A stretch of DNA of 64,000 nt from Platerodrilus igneus (Eukaryota; Arthropoda; Insecta; Coleoptera; Lycidae). The position numbers were made by a program, and so were the translations under genes. The first letter of the stretch is position 1. Each line of letters begins with the position of its first letter. Where the stretch lies: NCBI GenBank assembly GCA_036346225.1, contig JARFIW010001670.1:2852001-2916000 (forward strand), given 5' to 3'. Positions 52,101-62,844 of this stretch are shown piece by piece. The notes under the pieces were generated by a model. That model did no database searches. It was given only the letters and a program-made list of their open reading frames with translations, and had not been told where the DNA came from.

Positions 52101-54060
52101 CCCATTAAAACCCAGAATTGTTTTTGTCTTATTATTTTGTAAATTTTTACTTTTTTGAGTTAATATTAAGTTAGTTGTTTAACAAAATGTTTTTTTTTAA
52201 AAAACCGCTAGGCAAAAACAAAAATACAGGGTGATGCCATATGGTATTACTGGGCGCTTAAGGTACTTTAAAATTCTTCCATTAAAAAAAAGTATGATTT
52301 ATTATAAAAATTTTGCAAATATGCTAGACTGTTACAAAATCATGTATACACAAAATAAAGATCATGGTTCGTTTCTTATAAGTCCTAACTATAAAAACAG
52401 CAAAAAATAAAAATGCAAATAAATAAGAAAATAGTAAGAAAAACACCTACTAGGTACTACATTTTATGATAACTTGCGAAACAGGACACATAATCTAACA
52501 TCACATTTTAAACATATTGTCCTGCCAAAAGACTTGCAGTCTGTTCCAGCACAACGCCGTCTATTACATGGAGCAACATTATGATGCATACCGTCATAGC
52601 GTACTGCTGGAAATAGAGTACGGGAAACCGATGTTTTGGTTGTCCTAGTATTTTTGGGGTTATTCCGTAACGTGCTAGGTATACATGCACTAATTCTCTT
52701 CTAAACTCCAAATTTGTTGCTTTGCTGTGATGCTTTCTATATAATAGCCAAGCATTGTTTACTGCTGCATCAATAATCCATGTAAAAATGTTCCAATATC
52801 ATTTTTTTGCTACGTATACCCACTCTATAATTTGCAATGCATTCGTCCATGAGATCGGTACCACCCATGTTACGATTATATTGGACAATACAGTACGGGC
52901 GATTTACCATTATCCTTTTTTTTCTGTTTGTGAGTATCTTTTCACGGTCCCCGTTGGCGAAATTTCGGTGTTTGCTGAAGCCATGTTGACCACCGAAGTA
53001 TCTAGCCATCGCACAAGAAGTACTCCAGAGCTTTTTTTCAATTATTTGTTGAGACTCACCTCGTTTATGTTTTGCAAACATTTTCTTGTTCATTAATGGG
53101 CACGATTTGGGGATTCTATTATCCCTAATAGTATCTATTACTCCGCATTGTAAATGTCGTAGGTAACTAAATAAGTTCAATCCTGAAAAAGATTATCAAC
53201 ATGTATATTATATGGTAATTTTGGATTCTGTAGTTCTTCAAGCATTATTACTAGAGGCGATGCTGCTTTTCCAAATAACTTATCATACTTGTCATTACCA
53301 CGTGGATTTTTCCATTGATATAGATCAAAATTTATTAAATATCCGTCGGTTGAATTCAGACACCACACCTTGTATCCAAATCGTATTGGCTTCCCACGGA
53401 TGAATTGCTTGTATACGTGACGGCTATAGTATCTAATCATTGTCTCATCAAAGTCTTGATTTTGAACTGGAACGAAATATTGTAAACATCGTTTCCTTAT
53501 TTTATCCATAAGAAGACGTATTTTCCATGCTTTGTCGGAATCATTTATTTGTGTATTGTTGGCAAAATGAAGAAATCTTTGTATTTGCAAATACCGATTT
53601 CGCCTCATGGAATTGTTGACAAGAGTATTTTTTGCGTCATCCTTTACGTCCCAATACATTCTTTTTGAGGGAAGGCAATTATAGCCGCTCAAAATGAGGA
53701 TACCCAGAAAACATTTTATTTCAGTCCCAGTAACGATAGGATTCGGTGGATTTTGAAAATGGGCATGCATTTGAGTTTTAGTTACCATATATTCAATAAT
53801 CGCTTCATCAAAAAATAATTCGAAAATATCTACACAAGACATATCTTTAAATCGCATGTAATCTTCTGCTCCAAAATTATGGAGTCCATATTCTAAATCT
53901 CCTTCTATCCATAAGTGATTCGATGTTTTTGTTAAATGATCGTTGATTCAGTTACTTTTTCCTTGTAGTTGCGTCTGATTTACTAATGCTGAAGATACAG
54001 AAAACTTTTCATCTATAACTTGACTACCTGAATATAATTGATTAGGCGATTCTGTCGGAC
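52101..54060 (-). mobile_element. piggyBac element 1, right end missing
   Basis: It begins CCCATTAAAACCCAG directly after TTAA (52097-52100), as piggyBac ends do. The matching right end (CTGGGTTTTAATGGG-TTAA) is not present, and sequence of a BEL/Pao element on the other strand begins by about 54117. The right boundary is therefore approximate and the element truncated. Confidence 0.75.
52464..53960 (-). pseudogene. piggyBac transposase 1, broken
   Basis: The segment 53177-53857 begins MRFKDMSCVDIFELFFDEAI and has ILILSGYNCLPSKRMYW and the first catalytic region, QDFDETMIRYYSRH, followed by KPIRFGYKVWCLNS (DDE_Tnp_1_7). 52770-53180 holds NRMGGTDLMDE-like residues (here YNRNMGGTDLMDE). The C-terminal cysteine-rich domain is intact near 52480-52590 (GMHHN, RRRC, CLKCDVRLC) and ends at a TAA at 52464-52466. 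Frameshifts lie near 53180 and 52750. Upstream of 53857, similarity continues to about 53950 past a stop. It would excise and insert at TTAA without leaving a scar. Confidence 0.85.
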
Positions 54061-54116
54061 CGTCATCATAATTGCTGCCAATTCGAGTATTGCCTATAAG
54101 TTTTATTTCCACTTTG

Positions 54117-54882
54117 TAGGGCGTTTTCTATTTCTTGCTTTATTCAAGCATCGTAAATGTTTATTGCCCGACGCGGTTGGCCCAAGATCTTTTATACTTA
54201 TAACGGTACGAATTTCGGGGGAACTGAAACGCGTTAGCATAGTCAGAATTTTGAAACGCACGTCAGCCCAGCGAATTCCATGGAGATTTAATCCTCCATC
54301 AGCGCCATGGTGGGTAGATTTTTGAGAATGTCTAATAAGTATACTTAAAGGTCTATTTCATAAGGTGCTAAGCTCGTTTATTCTATGAAGAACTATTAAC
54401 TGTACTTTGTGACTGTGATTAATGCAATACCATTGACGTATATAACAAGTGGCTCAGATGATTTGGACACTCTCACATCTAGCATGTTTATACAAGATCA
54501 TGTGGGATTTGGAGTGGCCGATTATGACAACACCGAAGGGTTGGTGTTGTGTCGTAAAGCACGTATATAAAAGTTGCTTGAGCATTTGCGGTAACTGTTT
54601 CAATCGGAGTACATCGGGCAGTTGAAATTGTAGTATCACAAAAATTATAAGAGGAAGGTTGCTGTAGGAGAAATTGTGTTGATTGGCGATGACAACCGAA
54701 AACGTATAGATTGCCCTCTTAAACGCATAGTAGAAATGTTGCCCGATGAACCTCAAACAATTCGGTTAATGATGTTAAATAATTGTAGAGGTAAGTTATT
54801 AAGGCATATACAGCATTTATACCACTTAAAAGGAAATTATAAAATGGAGCATGAGCTACAGTCTCACGACGTGACACAATAA
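54117..54882 (+). pseudogene. BEL/Pao polyprotein C-terminus: integrase and DUF5641 fragment
   Basis: In shifting frames the + strand reads FIARRGWPKIFYTYNGTNFG (about 54155), WRFNPPSAPWW (54285), YEELLTVLCDCD (54384), KLLEHLR plus EYIGQLKLQYHKNYKRK (54570) and GEIVLIGDDNRKRIDCPL (54668). These are the end of a BEL/Pao integrase and the DUF5641 domain typical of arthropod BEL elements. Only this ~0.77-kb part is present. It lies head-on against the piggyBac remnant. Confidence 0.8.
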
Positions 54883-55614
54883 GACGAGTGGCAAATACAG
54901 ATTGCAGACGATGACAGCGTCAGCTCGCTTAGAACTAAAAATTTTACACTTGTACCAGGACCAAATATATGTGACGATGGTTGTAAAGCCTTCGGTTTAT
55001 TTTAGTCGAAGTGGTCGGGCGTGCAATACGCCCAATCGGTTTTACTGATATTGGATCTAACATGCATTGTAAGAAGAGTGGGTACATCGTTCATTTTTCA
55101 GGTGGGAGGATGTTGGTATTCAGAGTTTGTAAATAATTAAATTAAGACAGGTTGTGTTGGAATAAAAAATGAAAGTTCCGTAAGAAACCCCCGAAATATG
55201 CGGATTACGTTTATTGTTTCTGATAATTTGTACTGATTATTGGAATTGTTTCACATATCAGTAGTCCACAGTTTTGACTGAAGTGAACAAGGAGTTCAGC
55301 CTTTGCATATAAATTGGACCAGTTACCAGTGGTGTCAACGGTAATAAGCGGCAGTCACAATCCCAACACTGCATACGGGCTATAAAGTGCACTTATGCCC
55401 TCACGGAAATGGAGTACAATACTATATAGTTGGTGACCAAGCAGAAACCAGTAAAACACAATATGAACTAGTATAACATAACGTTGCGTTTTAGAAAAGC
55501 AGACAATTATTTAAAAGGTGGCATTGTTTTCTGAAGTAATTTCAGCTTCGCTTAAAATGAAGAATTCTTTAATTTTTGTTGAAAATGAACTTTTTAAGAT
55601 TATGTATGACAGTA
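54883..55614. other. No gene; possibly 3' LTR remains of the BEL/Pao copy
   Basis: This follows the DUF5641 end, where a BEL 3' LTR would be expected, but I cannot define LTR ends without a second copy. No open frame of note. Confidence 0.35.
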
Positions 55615-55618
55615 TTAA

Positions 55619-58006
55619 CCTTTAACTACTCACGCACTATATTTTCACGCTACAGATCGCGCGGTGTATTTTGTACACCGTTGCATTTTATACGGTGAAG
55701 AAATGGTTTATCATTTTGTATTTGCTTTAAAAATATACATATGAAAAAAACACAGGTTAATTAATTTGCAAACATTTTATTGGCACTAAAAAGTGAAAAA
55801 TACAGAGAAATAAGTATCAAATATTGTTTAAAAGAAAAAACTTACATTCTAGTGAATACAAATAACTGAAAATTTTTAAGAATTCATATAAACATTTTGC
55901 GGAAGTATCCTATTCATTAGAAGTACCATCTGCTTTACATTTGTAGCATGTAATAACAGTGTCTATATACTCTTTACATACTGATCGATTGCAAGTGCTG
56001 CATATGATTGTAGTAACCCTGTTCTTTGCTTCTGCCACAGATGAAGCACCTAGCTCGAACTTTTGTAGGTAGGTTTTAGTCCGTTTGTGCTTGAATTTCG
56101 CGCTATCTAGACAAGAAAAGTTTGACGTCTGTAGGTAGGCTTGTAATTGCAGCTCGTTCGGAAAGATGTGGTCTCGTTAACGACAAAGAGAGTGTTTTCA
56201 GGTAATTTCTTCTGTATTAGTGAGTAGAATTGGGATGAGTTGAAATATATAAAATTTGACTATTGATACCTGCTATGTTTAGAAACTGGAAATAAAAGCT
56301 AAGGACCACCTCCTTGTTCTTCTACCAACAGAATAGGTATTACACATCTTGCCCATAATATCAACTCCCCCTTTTGTCATGTTATAATCCAATATAATTT
56401 CAGGTACTTTGGTATCTGGATCAATGGCAGGATCGTCAGACATAGTTGAATATTAAAATAACAGATTTGGTGCATAGGAAAGTATCGTACCGTTCTTCTG
56501 AAATCCAAAACTGAACGAACTAACCAATCTATCCTTATTTGGCAAAAATTCTTTCGGCAACTCGCGTTCATTTTTTTCAGAATTCCATTCATTGTGATTT
56601 TTTTGTAACAATTCTTTCGCTAAAGAATAGCTTGAGTACCAGTTATCGCAAGTTAGATTTAAGTTACTTCCTTTCAATTTTTCAAGCAAGCGGTGTACTA
56701 TGGCCGTTGGTTTGTTTGGTTGGTTATATTGTCCATCTGGTTGTGTTCCGCTATACAGCTGTAAACTGCTCACGTAGAATGTTTTAGCGTCACAAAGCAC
56801 AAATGCTTTCAATCCATATTTAGCAGGTTTGTTGGGCATATACTGAACAAAACTACACCGCCCCCTGAATGCTATCAATTTCATCGACTGTTATGAATTC
56901 ACACACGGAGTAGTTTCTTTGGTAATTATTTATAAAACCGTCCAAAACAAATCGTACTGAAGCCAACTTGTTAGTTATCTTTCTTTCGCCCCTGGATGAT
57001 TTGTCGTCAAACCTAATTACGGTGAGTAAAAACAGGAATCTTTGTTAACTTATACAAGCTATGAATATTTCCGATCCTGTTCAGTCCTAGGTCCACAATT
57101 CCAAAAAATGAGTGTGGTTTTATTTTTTCATCCAGATAGAAGTAACAAACTTGAAAAAGCTAGCATTTTTGTTTTTGTAACATCCTTTCCAGCTCGTTCT
57201 CGATTATAATTTAGTCGTACTCTTGAAATTTTAAAATTTGTGCACTGAATAATATATTCAAGTATGTCATTATCAAATATTTTCGTAAAAGCGCTCATCT
57301 CACCAGCTATGTCAGGAGCGCATTTCTTTGGTTCAGGTAGACTTTTTATCAAATTCTTCTTATTAGTTTTATTATACTTACTCTTAGGGTTACACTTATA
57401 CCAAATAGTTTGTTTTATCCTTGCATACTTATTTTCCTTATTTTTTTGAATCCGTCTCTAAGGTAACTGAATCAATATCTGAGTCACTCATTTCTTGTTC
57501 TGAATCAGAGTTGTGTTCACTTTTTTCTTCTTCATCATTTTCATGTTCTGAAGAATCCACTTCACCTCCCACCTCTTCCTCACTATTTGTATCACATGTA
57601 ACTTATGCAATACCTACCAACTCATCTTGTATCAAATTCTTATCGTCTCTAATCTTTATTTTATGCATGAAAAAATGTTATTGTTTTATAAAAAACAGTA
57701 TAGTTTTTAAAATTTACATTTTCACAAGTTTGTTACAAAATAATTCGTCGCAGAAAAAAACTTAAACTTAAAAATATACTTACATAGTTACTGGGGTTGG
57801 TGTATAACGTACACCACAACCAAAATTGCGGAATTTCTCACTTTCTTTCTCAACAGTCAAAGCGATACTGCAGGTACATTTATATGACACATTGGACGAG
57901 GGATAGCTTGACCGGTGACGCCGAGAATGCATTCGAAAAAAATCGGCAGCTTACTATATACCTTTGGTGTACTTTTTACACTTTTTACAGCGTGAGTAGT
58001 TAAATG
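55619..58006 (-). mobile_element. piggyBac element 2, complete ends, TTAA duplication
   Basis: The 2388-bp element is bounded by TTAA (55615-55618 and 58007-58010) and by 17-bp terminal inverted repeats, CCTTTAACTACTCACGC on the left and CATTTAACTACTCACGC (complement) on the right. It carries one minus-strand transposase gene. The right end lies about 70 bp upstream of the acetyltransferase exon start. Confidence 0.9.
55910..57667 (-). pseudogene. piggyBac transposase 2, broken
   Basis: The N-terminus (about 57667-57430) is rich in Asp, Glu and Ser, as usual for piggyBac, and contains a stop. 57128-57352 covers KSLPEPKKCAPDIAGEMSAF and a FDNDILEYII stretch. 56453-56884 has the DDE core: FRGRCSFVQYMPNKPAKYG, SGTQPDGQYN and CDNWYSSYSLAKELLQ. 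The end is a cysteine-rich domain with CFICGR, CSTCNRSVC and CYKC, shifted in frame once near 56010. Several frameshifts mean that no active protein is made. It is distinct in sequence from piggyBac 1. Confidence 0.85.
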
Positions 58007-58076
58007 TTAAGGGGATATTTTCATATTAGTTTCATATGTTTATTACTCATACTATACAATATATTTTTTCAAACAG

Positions 58077-58585
58077 TAAATAGATATTAACCAGCATTTG
58101 CTTGAGTAGATGGAGAACGAGCAACCGACAGGCATTTCAAAGAACTTCTACAAAATCGAGTTAATTACAAATGACGATTTTGAAGAAACCAACCAACTTC
58201 TTGATAAACATTTTGCTCCAAATGCACCACTAGTTAAGGCACTAATAAGACCGGAACCCTTTAATCAGCTCTCAACAACGTCAAAGAAATTTATTCGCGC
58301 AAGCTTTATTAAAGGTGGCGTTTGTTTAAAAACCGTTACAGATGATGGTAAAATTATAGGAGCATGCTTAAACAATACTTACAACCGAAATCAAAAGGAA
58401 GAAGAACATGAGATGATGAGTCCCAACGGTGAGCAAATTTGTAAATATCTAAATTATATAAAAGAGAAGATTGATGTTTTCACGCGATTTCCAGAAGTTG
58501 AAAATGTGTTCGAAATTCATATATTATCAGTTAATCCGGATTGGAGCAACAGGGGAATTGCGATGGAATTAATGAAAAGTTGCAG
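58077..58585 (+). CDS. GNAT acetyltransferase exon (arylalkylamine N-acetyltransferase-like), partial host gene
   Basis: The exon follows a pyrimidine-rich acceptor (TTTTTTCAAACAG, ending 58076) and closes at donor CAG/GTAAG (58585/58586). Coding starts at ATG 58110, directly after an in-frame TAG. It encodes 158 codons plus 2 bases. The fold fits a GNAT enzyme: an N-terminal segment with DDFEETNQLLDKHFAPNAP, a middle strand with DDGKIIGACLNN, and motif A with EIHILSVNPDWSNRGIAMEL, where NRGIA is the acetyl-CoA pyrophosphate loop. Insect arylalkylamine N-acetyltransferases acetylate dopamine, serotonin and similar amines and are about 220-240 residues long, so this covers roughly two thirds. 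The frame is intact, unlike its neighbours. The next exon is not found before 64000. A GNAT of another substrate class cannot be excluded. Confidence 0.8.
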
Positions 58586-58843
58586 GTAAGATTTAATGTA
58601 AGACTTGTACCGAAACAAAACTACTAATAAGGTTGATCATTTCCAAAATTTGCAGGAGTAACGTTTAAAATGAGTGGCATCCTAAATTAGTACTCTGTTG
58701 TAATGGTTGCTTCTAGACCATATATTAAATTTGAATATTAATTTAAATATTTTTTACATTGAAAAACCTACACAATATTTCTGCTACTTTCTTCAAAAGC
58801 TTGAAATTTAGATAATACCAAGAGGAGAGTTTCAAATGTCATG
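58586..58843 (+). other. Start of the intron after the acetyltransferase exon
   Basis: Non-coding sequence between the GTAAG donor and the 6-bp duplication that begins the palindromic element. The intron must extend beyond the element if the gene is intact. Confidence 0.6.
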
Positions 58844-59389
58844 AGTAGAAGAATTGGATGGTTCTGACACACTCCTCACTCCCCTCTCACTCAATCCACC
58901 CGATCCACGTCCTACCGATTCATATCTAACCTAGATTTTACATGTAAATTCCCATAAGGAAGGTCTTATTTTCACCATGTGGGGGGGATTTCCTCCTTGC
59001 TCGTCCTTGTGGGGGTAAAATTTCCTTCTTGTGGAGGGGAATTTCCTTCTTGTTTCATTTTTACCCCCACCATCACTACTCTAAAAAATCGGTAATCTAA
59101 CCCCTAAAATTTAGGACCAACCCTTACAACCACCATATAGATAAAATCACCACTTTGCTATGCTCTCGGTTATCTAGTTTCGGCTACTTTTCCAAGGTCG
59201 TGGTGACGTCATAGCTTTTATAAATAAAGAGCAATGTAATACTATTCTAAAATATTTATTCTGACATTATACATAACAAAATTTAAAAATATTTAATGCC
59301 AAGCATGGAGCCATTTAAACTTAATTCTAATACAAAGTTATACACAGAAAACAGTCCTTTCTTTATTTTTGGTTGGAGTGGTTTAAATT

Positions 59390-59710
59390 TTACCTAATTT
59401 TGATTCGCAGCTTAAAATTTAAATCGACATCCAAGTCCTCTATCTCCTTTTTTAGCCAATAGTTTGCTACATAGAGACCGTCTAGATTTTCAAATTGTAA
59501 AATGTTCCGAAGTTTGTCCCTATATATAAAGTCTTCAATTCCACCGACAACCAGATCCATTCCTTCGTGTAATTCTTGCAGCTTGTGACAATCTTTTAAT
59601 CGCGGCTCTCCCACTATATCCTGCATTCGTATCTTGTTAGCTTGATCGACCTCTTCTTGTCGGTATTGGAGGGAATCCCTATTCTCCCACTCACTGTTGC
59701 GTAGTTGCAT
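59390..59710 (-). CDS. Unrecognised protein 3, left arm, 106 residues, open
   Basis: ATG at 59710 starts MQLRNSEWENRDSLQYRQEE. The frame stays open to 59390 and ends DLDVDLNFKLRIKIR. It is a charged, mostly helical protein with no transmembrane segment. The right-arm copy (62464-62844) is also open, with scattered changes. It is the only gene of the cassette open in both arms. Family unknown. Confidence 0.5.
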   Translation of the reverse strand: MQLRNSEWENRDSLQYRQEEVDQANKIRMQDIVGEPRLKDCHKLQELHEGMDLVVGGIEDFIYRDKLRNILQFENLDGLYVANYWLKKEIEDLDVDLNFKLRIKIR

Positions 59711-59743
59711 TATATGGTCGTTATAAGTTGCAGGACCCTGGGT

Positions 59744-60150
59744 TTAAAATGATCCGAAAAGTTCCTCACTAGGCAAATATACAATGTTTAGCGGGACCCC
59801 TTTGCGTGTGATGTACGCCAAGGTTACGAAACCCGCATTCCTTAATTCGTCTATGCTATCTGCCATTTTGATAAATACGTTTTTAGTATAACCTTTTAAA
59901 AAGTATACGTATTTAGTACCATCATTTTCCGCAAGTACGCCTACATAACTAAAAGAGTCTTTCTTACTAACCACAAATGCATACAGCTTGTAGAACCCGG
60001 ATGTATCTAAGTCAGTCCATCGGCACATAAAATAATCCTTTAATTCTTCCTCATTTTTTCTAATAAGAAGTTCTTTTTCTATTACATCCTTGTATTGTTC
60101 GCGTATTGTAGCAGTGTTTTACATGGAATCTAACTTTCACCTTTCTGCAT
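59744..60150 (-). pseudogene. Unrecognised protein 2, left arm (coiled coil plus C-terminal domain)
   Basis: 60028-59744 is open and reads WTDLDTSGFYKLYAFVVSKK, SYVGVLAENDGTKYVYFLKG and RNAGFVTLAYITRKG, ending GSF then a stop that is shared with the right arm. In the same frame upstream, a charged helix (REQYKDVIEKELLIRKNEEE) precedes it. The first part (KKQLELEEMDAER, about 60160) may belong to it or to protein 1. Function unknown. Confidence 0.5.
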
Positions 60151-60185
60151 CCATTTCTTCTAATTCCAGCTGTTTCTTCTGCCAC

Positions 60186-61015
60186 TTACAGCGTATGGCG
60201 TGCATAACGGGCAATTTCCTTTAGCGTAAACGGATAGAGTTTACTGACAATATTTATGCGTTGTCGTACAACCTTTGGGCGAATGTTAAGCGTACCTATC
60301 AACCCCAATTCCGAAATGATTATTTCTTTTGGAATTGTAGAATATGGTGTTATAAATTGTGTAAAATATGTACTATCTGCTTTAATGTAGCACTTGTGTA
60401 CGATTTTTATTTTATCTTGGCTGTCTTCCCCCTCTACCATTTCCAAATAATTTACAGGAAAATAGTTAAAACCAAAAGCCCAAAGCACATACTTTATCAA
60501 TTTTTCCTTTTCCTCTGGTTTTTCGGACAACTTAATTTGCAAACCAGTCAATTCCTTTGTATTGCTATTCCCCCAATACACGTACTGTAGTAGGTTATTA
60601 TACACTAAAGAGCAGCTACTTTGGCAAGTGGTACCGTGTACATTGACGCCTTTAGGAAGTATAACTTACTATCTTCCAATAAGGTTAAACAGTCTTTTAA
60701 GGGATTATACACCTGTGCCGCACAGACATAGTTTCTAATTGTACAGTCGTATATTGTCGCTTCCAATATCGTAATCACATGTTCTTTGGCCAATGTTTCC
60801 TTTAAACGTGCATCTGGACAACGCAAAGAATCTAGTATAGGATCTCCAAGTTGTTTATTAGAACGAGGACTTGTTATCTGACACACAAATTTGTTGTATA
60901 TCTTAATTCTTGCATTGGTTGTTAGCTATGCTAAATGATCGATTCCCACAGTTTTATCGTTGTCAACTATAATATTGCACTTTTCTTCGTATTCGCCCTT
61001 GTAGCGAAAGTTGTG
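60186..61015 (-). pseudogene. Unrecognised protein 1, left arm, broken
   Basis: The frame runs outward from near the loop. It reads EYEEKCNIIVDNDKTVGIDH, meets a TAG at 60926-60928, then continues as 60605-60886 (ITSPRSNKQLGDPILD, AKEHVITILEATIYDCTIRN) and, after a frame change near 60620, as 60186-60605 (YWGNSNTKELTGLQIKLSEK, KLIKYVLWAFGFNYFPVNYL, RPKVVRQRINIVSKLYPFTL). No domain is recognised. The same order is found in the right arm, so it was one protein of at least ~270 residues before decay. Confidence 0.5.
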
Positions 61016-61191
61016 GTTTGTTGTTAAATAATTACACACCTAAGTCCGCACAAGTTCAATTAGGTTAGATAGCAGGAAAAATTGATAGGTTTGACCAGCG
61101 CTGCGGCGATGACCTAACCTATCAATTTTTCCTGCTATCTAACCTAATTGAACTTGTGCGGACTTAGGTGTGTAATTATTTAACAACAAAC

Positions 61192-61975
61192 CACAACTAT
61201 TGCTACAAGAGCGAATACGAAGAAAAGTGCAATATTATAGTTGACAACGATAAAACTGTGGGAATCGATCATTTAACATAGCTAACAACCAATGCAAGAA
61301 TTAAGATATACAACAACTTTGTGTGTCAGATAACAAGTCCTCGTTCTAATAAACAACTTGGAGATCCTATACTAGATATTTTGCATTGTCCAGATGCACG
61401 TTTAAAGGAAACATCGGCCAAAGAACATGTGATTACGATATTGGAAGCGACAATATACAACTGTACAATTGGAAACTATGTCAGTGCGGAACAGGTGTAT
61501 AATCCCTTAAAAGACTGTTTAACCTTATTGGAAGATAGTGTTATACTTCCTAAAGGCGTCAATGTACACGGTACTTCAAAGTAGCTTTTAGTGTATAATA
61601 ACTACTACAGGTGTATTGGGGAATAGCAATACAAAGGAATTGACTGGTTTGCAAATGTTGTCCGAAAACCAGAGGAAAAGGAAAATTGATAAAGTATGTG
61701 CTGGGCTTTGGTTTTAACTATTTTCCTGTAAATTATTTGGAAATGGTAGAAGGAAGACAGCCAAGATAAAATAAAATCGTCACAAGTGCTACATTAAAGC
61801 AGATGGTACATATTTTACACAATTTATAACCATATTCTACAATTCCAAAAGAAATAATCATTTCGAATTGGTTGATAGGTACGCTTAACATTCGCCCAAA
61901 GGTTGTACGACAACGCATAAATATTGTCAGTAAACTCTATCCGTTTACGCTAAAGGAAATTGCCGTTATGCACGC
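61192..61975 (+). pseudogene. Unrecognised protein 1, right arm, broken
   Basis: Mirror copy of 60186-61015. It has the TAG at 61279-61281 in the same place as the left arm. 61321-61584 is open (ITSPRSNKQLGDPILDILHC, LEATIYNCTIGNYVSAEQVY). The remainder to about 61970 has additional small insertions and deletions absent from the left arm. Confidence 0.5.
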
Positions 61976-62049
61976 CATACGCGTAAGTGGCAGAAGAAAC
62001 AGCTGGAATTAGAAGAAATGGATGCAGAAAGGTGAAAGTTAGATTCCAT

Positions 62050-62422
62050 GTAAAACACTGCTACAATACGCGAACAATACAAGGATGTAATAGAAAGAAC
62101 TTTATTAGAAAAATGAGGAAGAATTAAAGGATTATTTTATGTGCCGATGGACTGACTTGATACATCCGGGTTCTACAAGCTGTATGCATTTGTGGTTAGT
62201 AAGAAAGACTCTTTTAGTTATGTAGGCGTCCTTGCGGAAAAGAATGGTACTAAATACGTATACTTTTTAAAAGGTTATACTAAAAACGTATTTATCAAAA
62301 TGGCAAATAGCATAGACGAATTAAGGAATGCGGGTTTCGTAACCTAGGCGTACATCACACGCAAAGGGGTCCCGCTAAACATTGTATATTTGCCTAGTGA
62401 GGAACTTTTCGGATCATTTTAA
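62050..62422 (+). pseudogene. Unrecognised protein 2, right arm, broken
   Basis: Mirror copy of 59744-60150. Compared with the left arm, bases are lost near 62110 and 62158. A TAG replaces the Leu codon in the GFVTLAY stretch (about 62346). It ends at the same GSF-stop. Confidence 0.5.
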
Positions 62423-62463
62423 ACCCAGGGTCCTGCAACTTATAACGACTATATATTCGAAAA

Positions 62464-62844
62464 GTGGTGAACATGCAACTACGCAACAGTGAGTGGGAGA
62501 ATAGGGATTCCCTCCAATACCGACAAGAAGAAGTCGATCAAGCTACCAAGATACGAATGCAGGATATAGTGGGAGAGCCGCAATTAAAAGATTGTCACAA
62601 GCTGCAAGAATTACACGAAGGAATAGATCTGGTTGTCGGTGGAATCAAAAACTTTATATATAGAGACCAACTTCGGTACATTTTACAATTCGAAAACCTA
62701 GACGGTCTCTATGTATCAAACTATTGGCTAGAAAAGAATATAAAGGACTTGGGTGTCGATTTAAATTTTAAGCTGCGAATAAAATTAGATAAAAATAAAA
62801 CCACTCCAAATAAACATAAAGAAAGGACTGTTTTCTGTGTATAA
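62464..62844 (+). CDS. Unrecognised protein 3, right arm, 126 residues, open
   Basis: Starts MVNMQLRNSEWENRDSLQYR and reaches DLNFKLRIKLDKNKTTPNK, ending at 62844. Relative to the left copy it gains a C-terminal tail, because the left-arm stop after KIR is absent here. Otherwise the two match with about a dozen replacements. Confidence 0.5.
   Translation: MVNMQLRNSEWENRDSLQYRQEEVDQATKIRMQDIVGEPQLKDCHKLQELHEGIDLVVGGIKNFIYRDQLRYILQFENLDGLYVSNYWLEKNIKDLGVDLNFKLRIKLDKNKTTPNKHKERTVFCV

Larger units (their letters stand above)
58844..61091. repeat. Left arm of the palindrome
   Basis: 2248 bp, the inverted copy of 61116-63353. The outer ~230 bp are polypurine/polypyrimidine rich, with repeats like TTTCCTTCTTGTGG. 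Confidence 0.88.

Noticed and set aside
54038..54325. 95-residue + strand frame
   Set aside because: Only its last ~20 residues (WRFNPPSAPWW) are meaningful, as BEL integrase. The first part is out of frame with the true protein.
57421..57765. Ser-rich + strand frame of 114 residues
   Set aside because: It is the antisense of the acidic N-terminus of piggyBac transposase 2.
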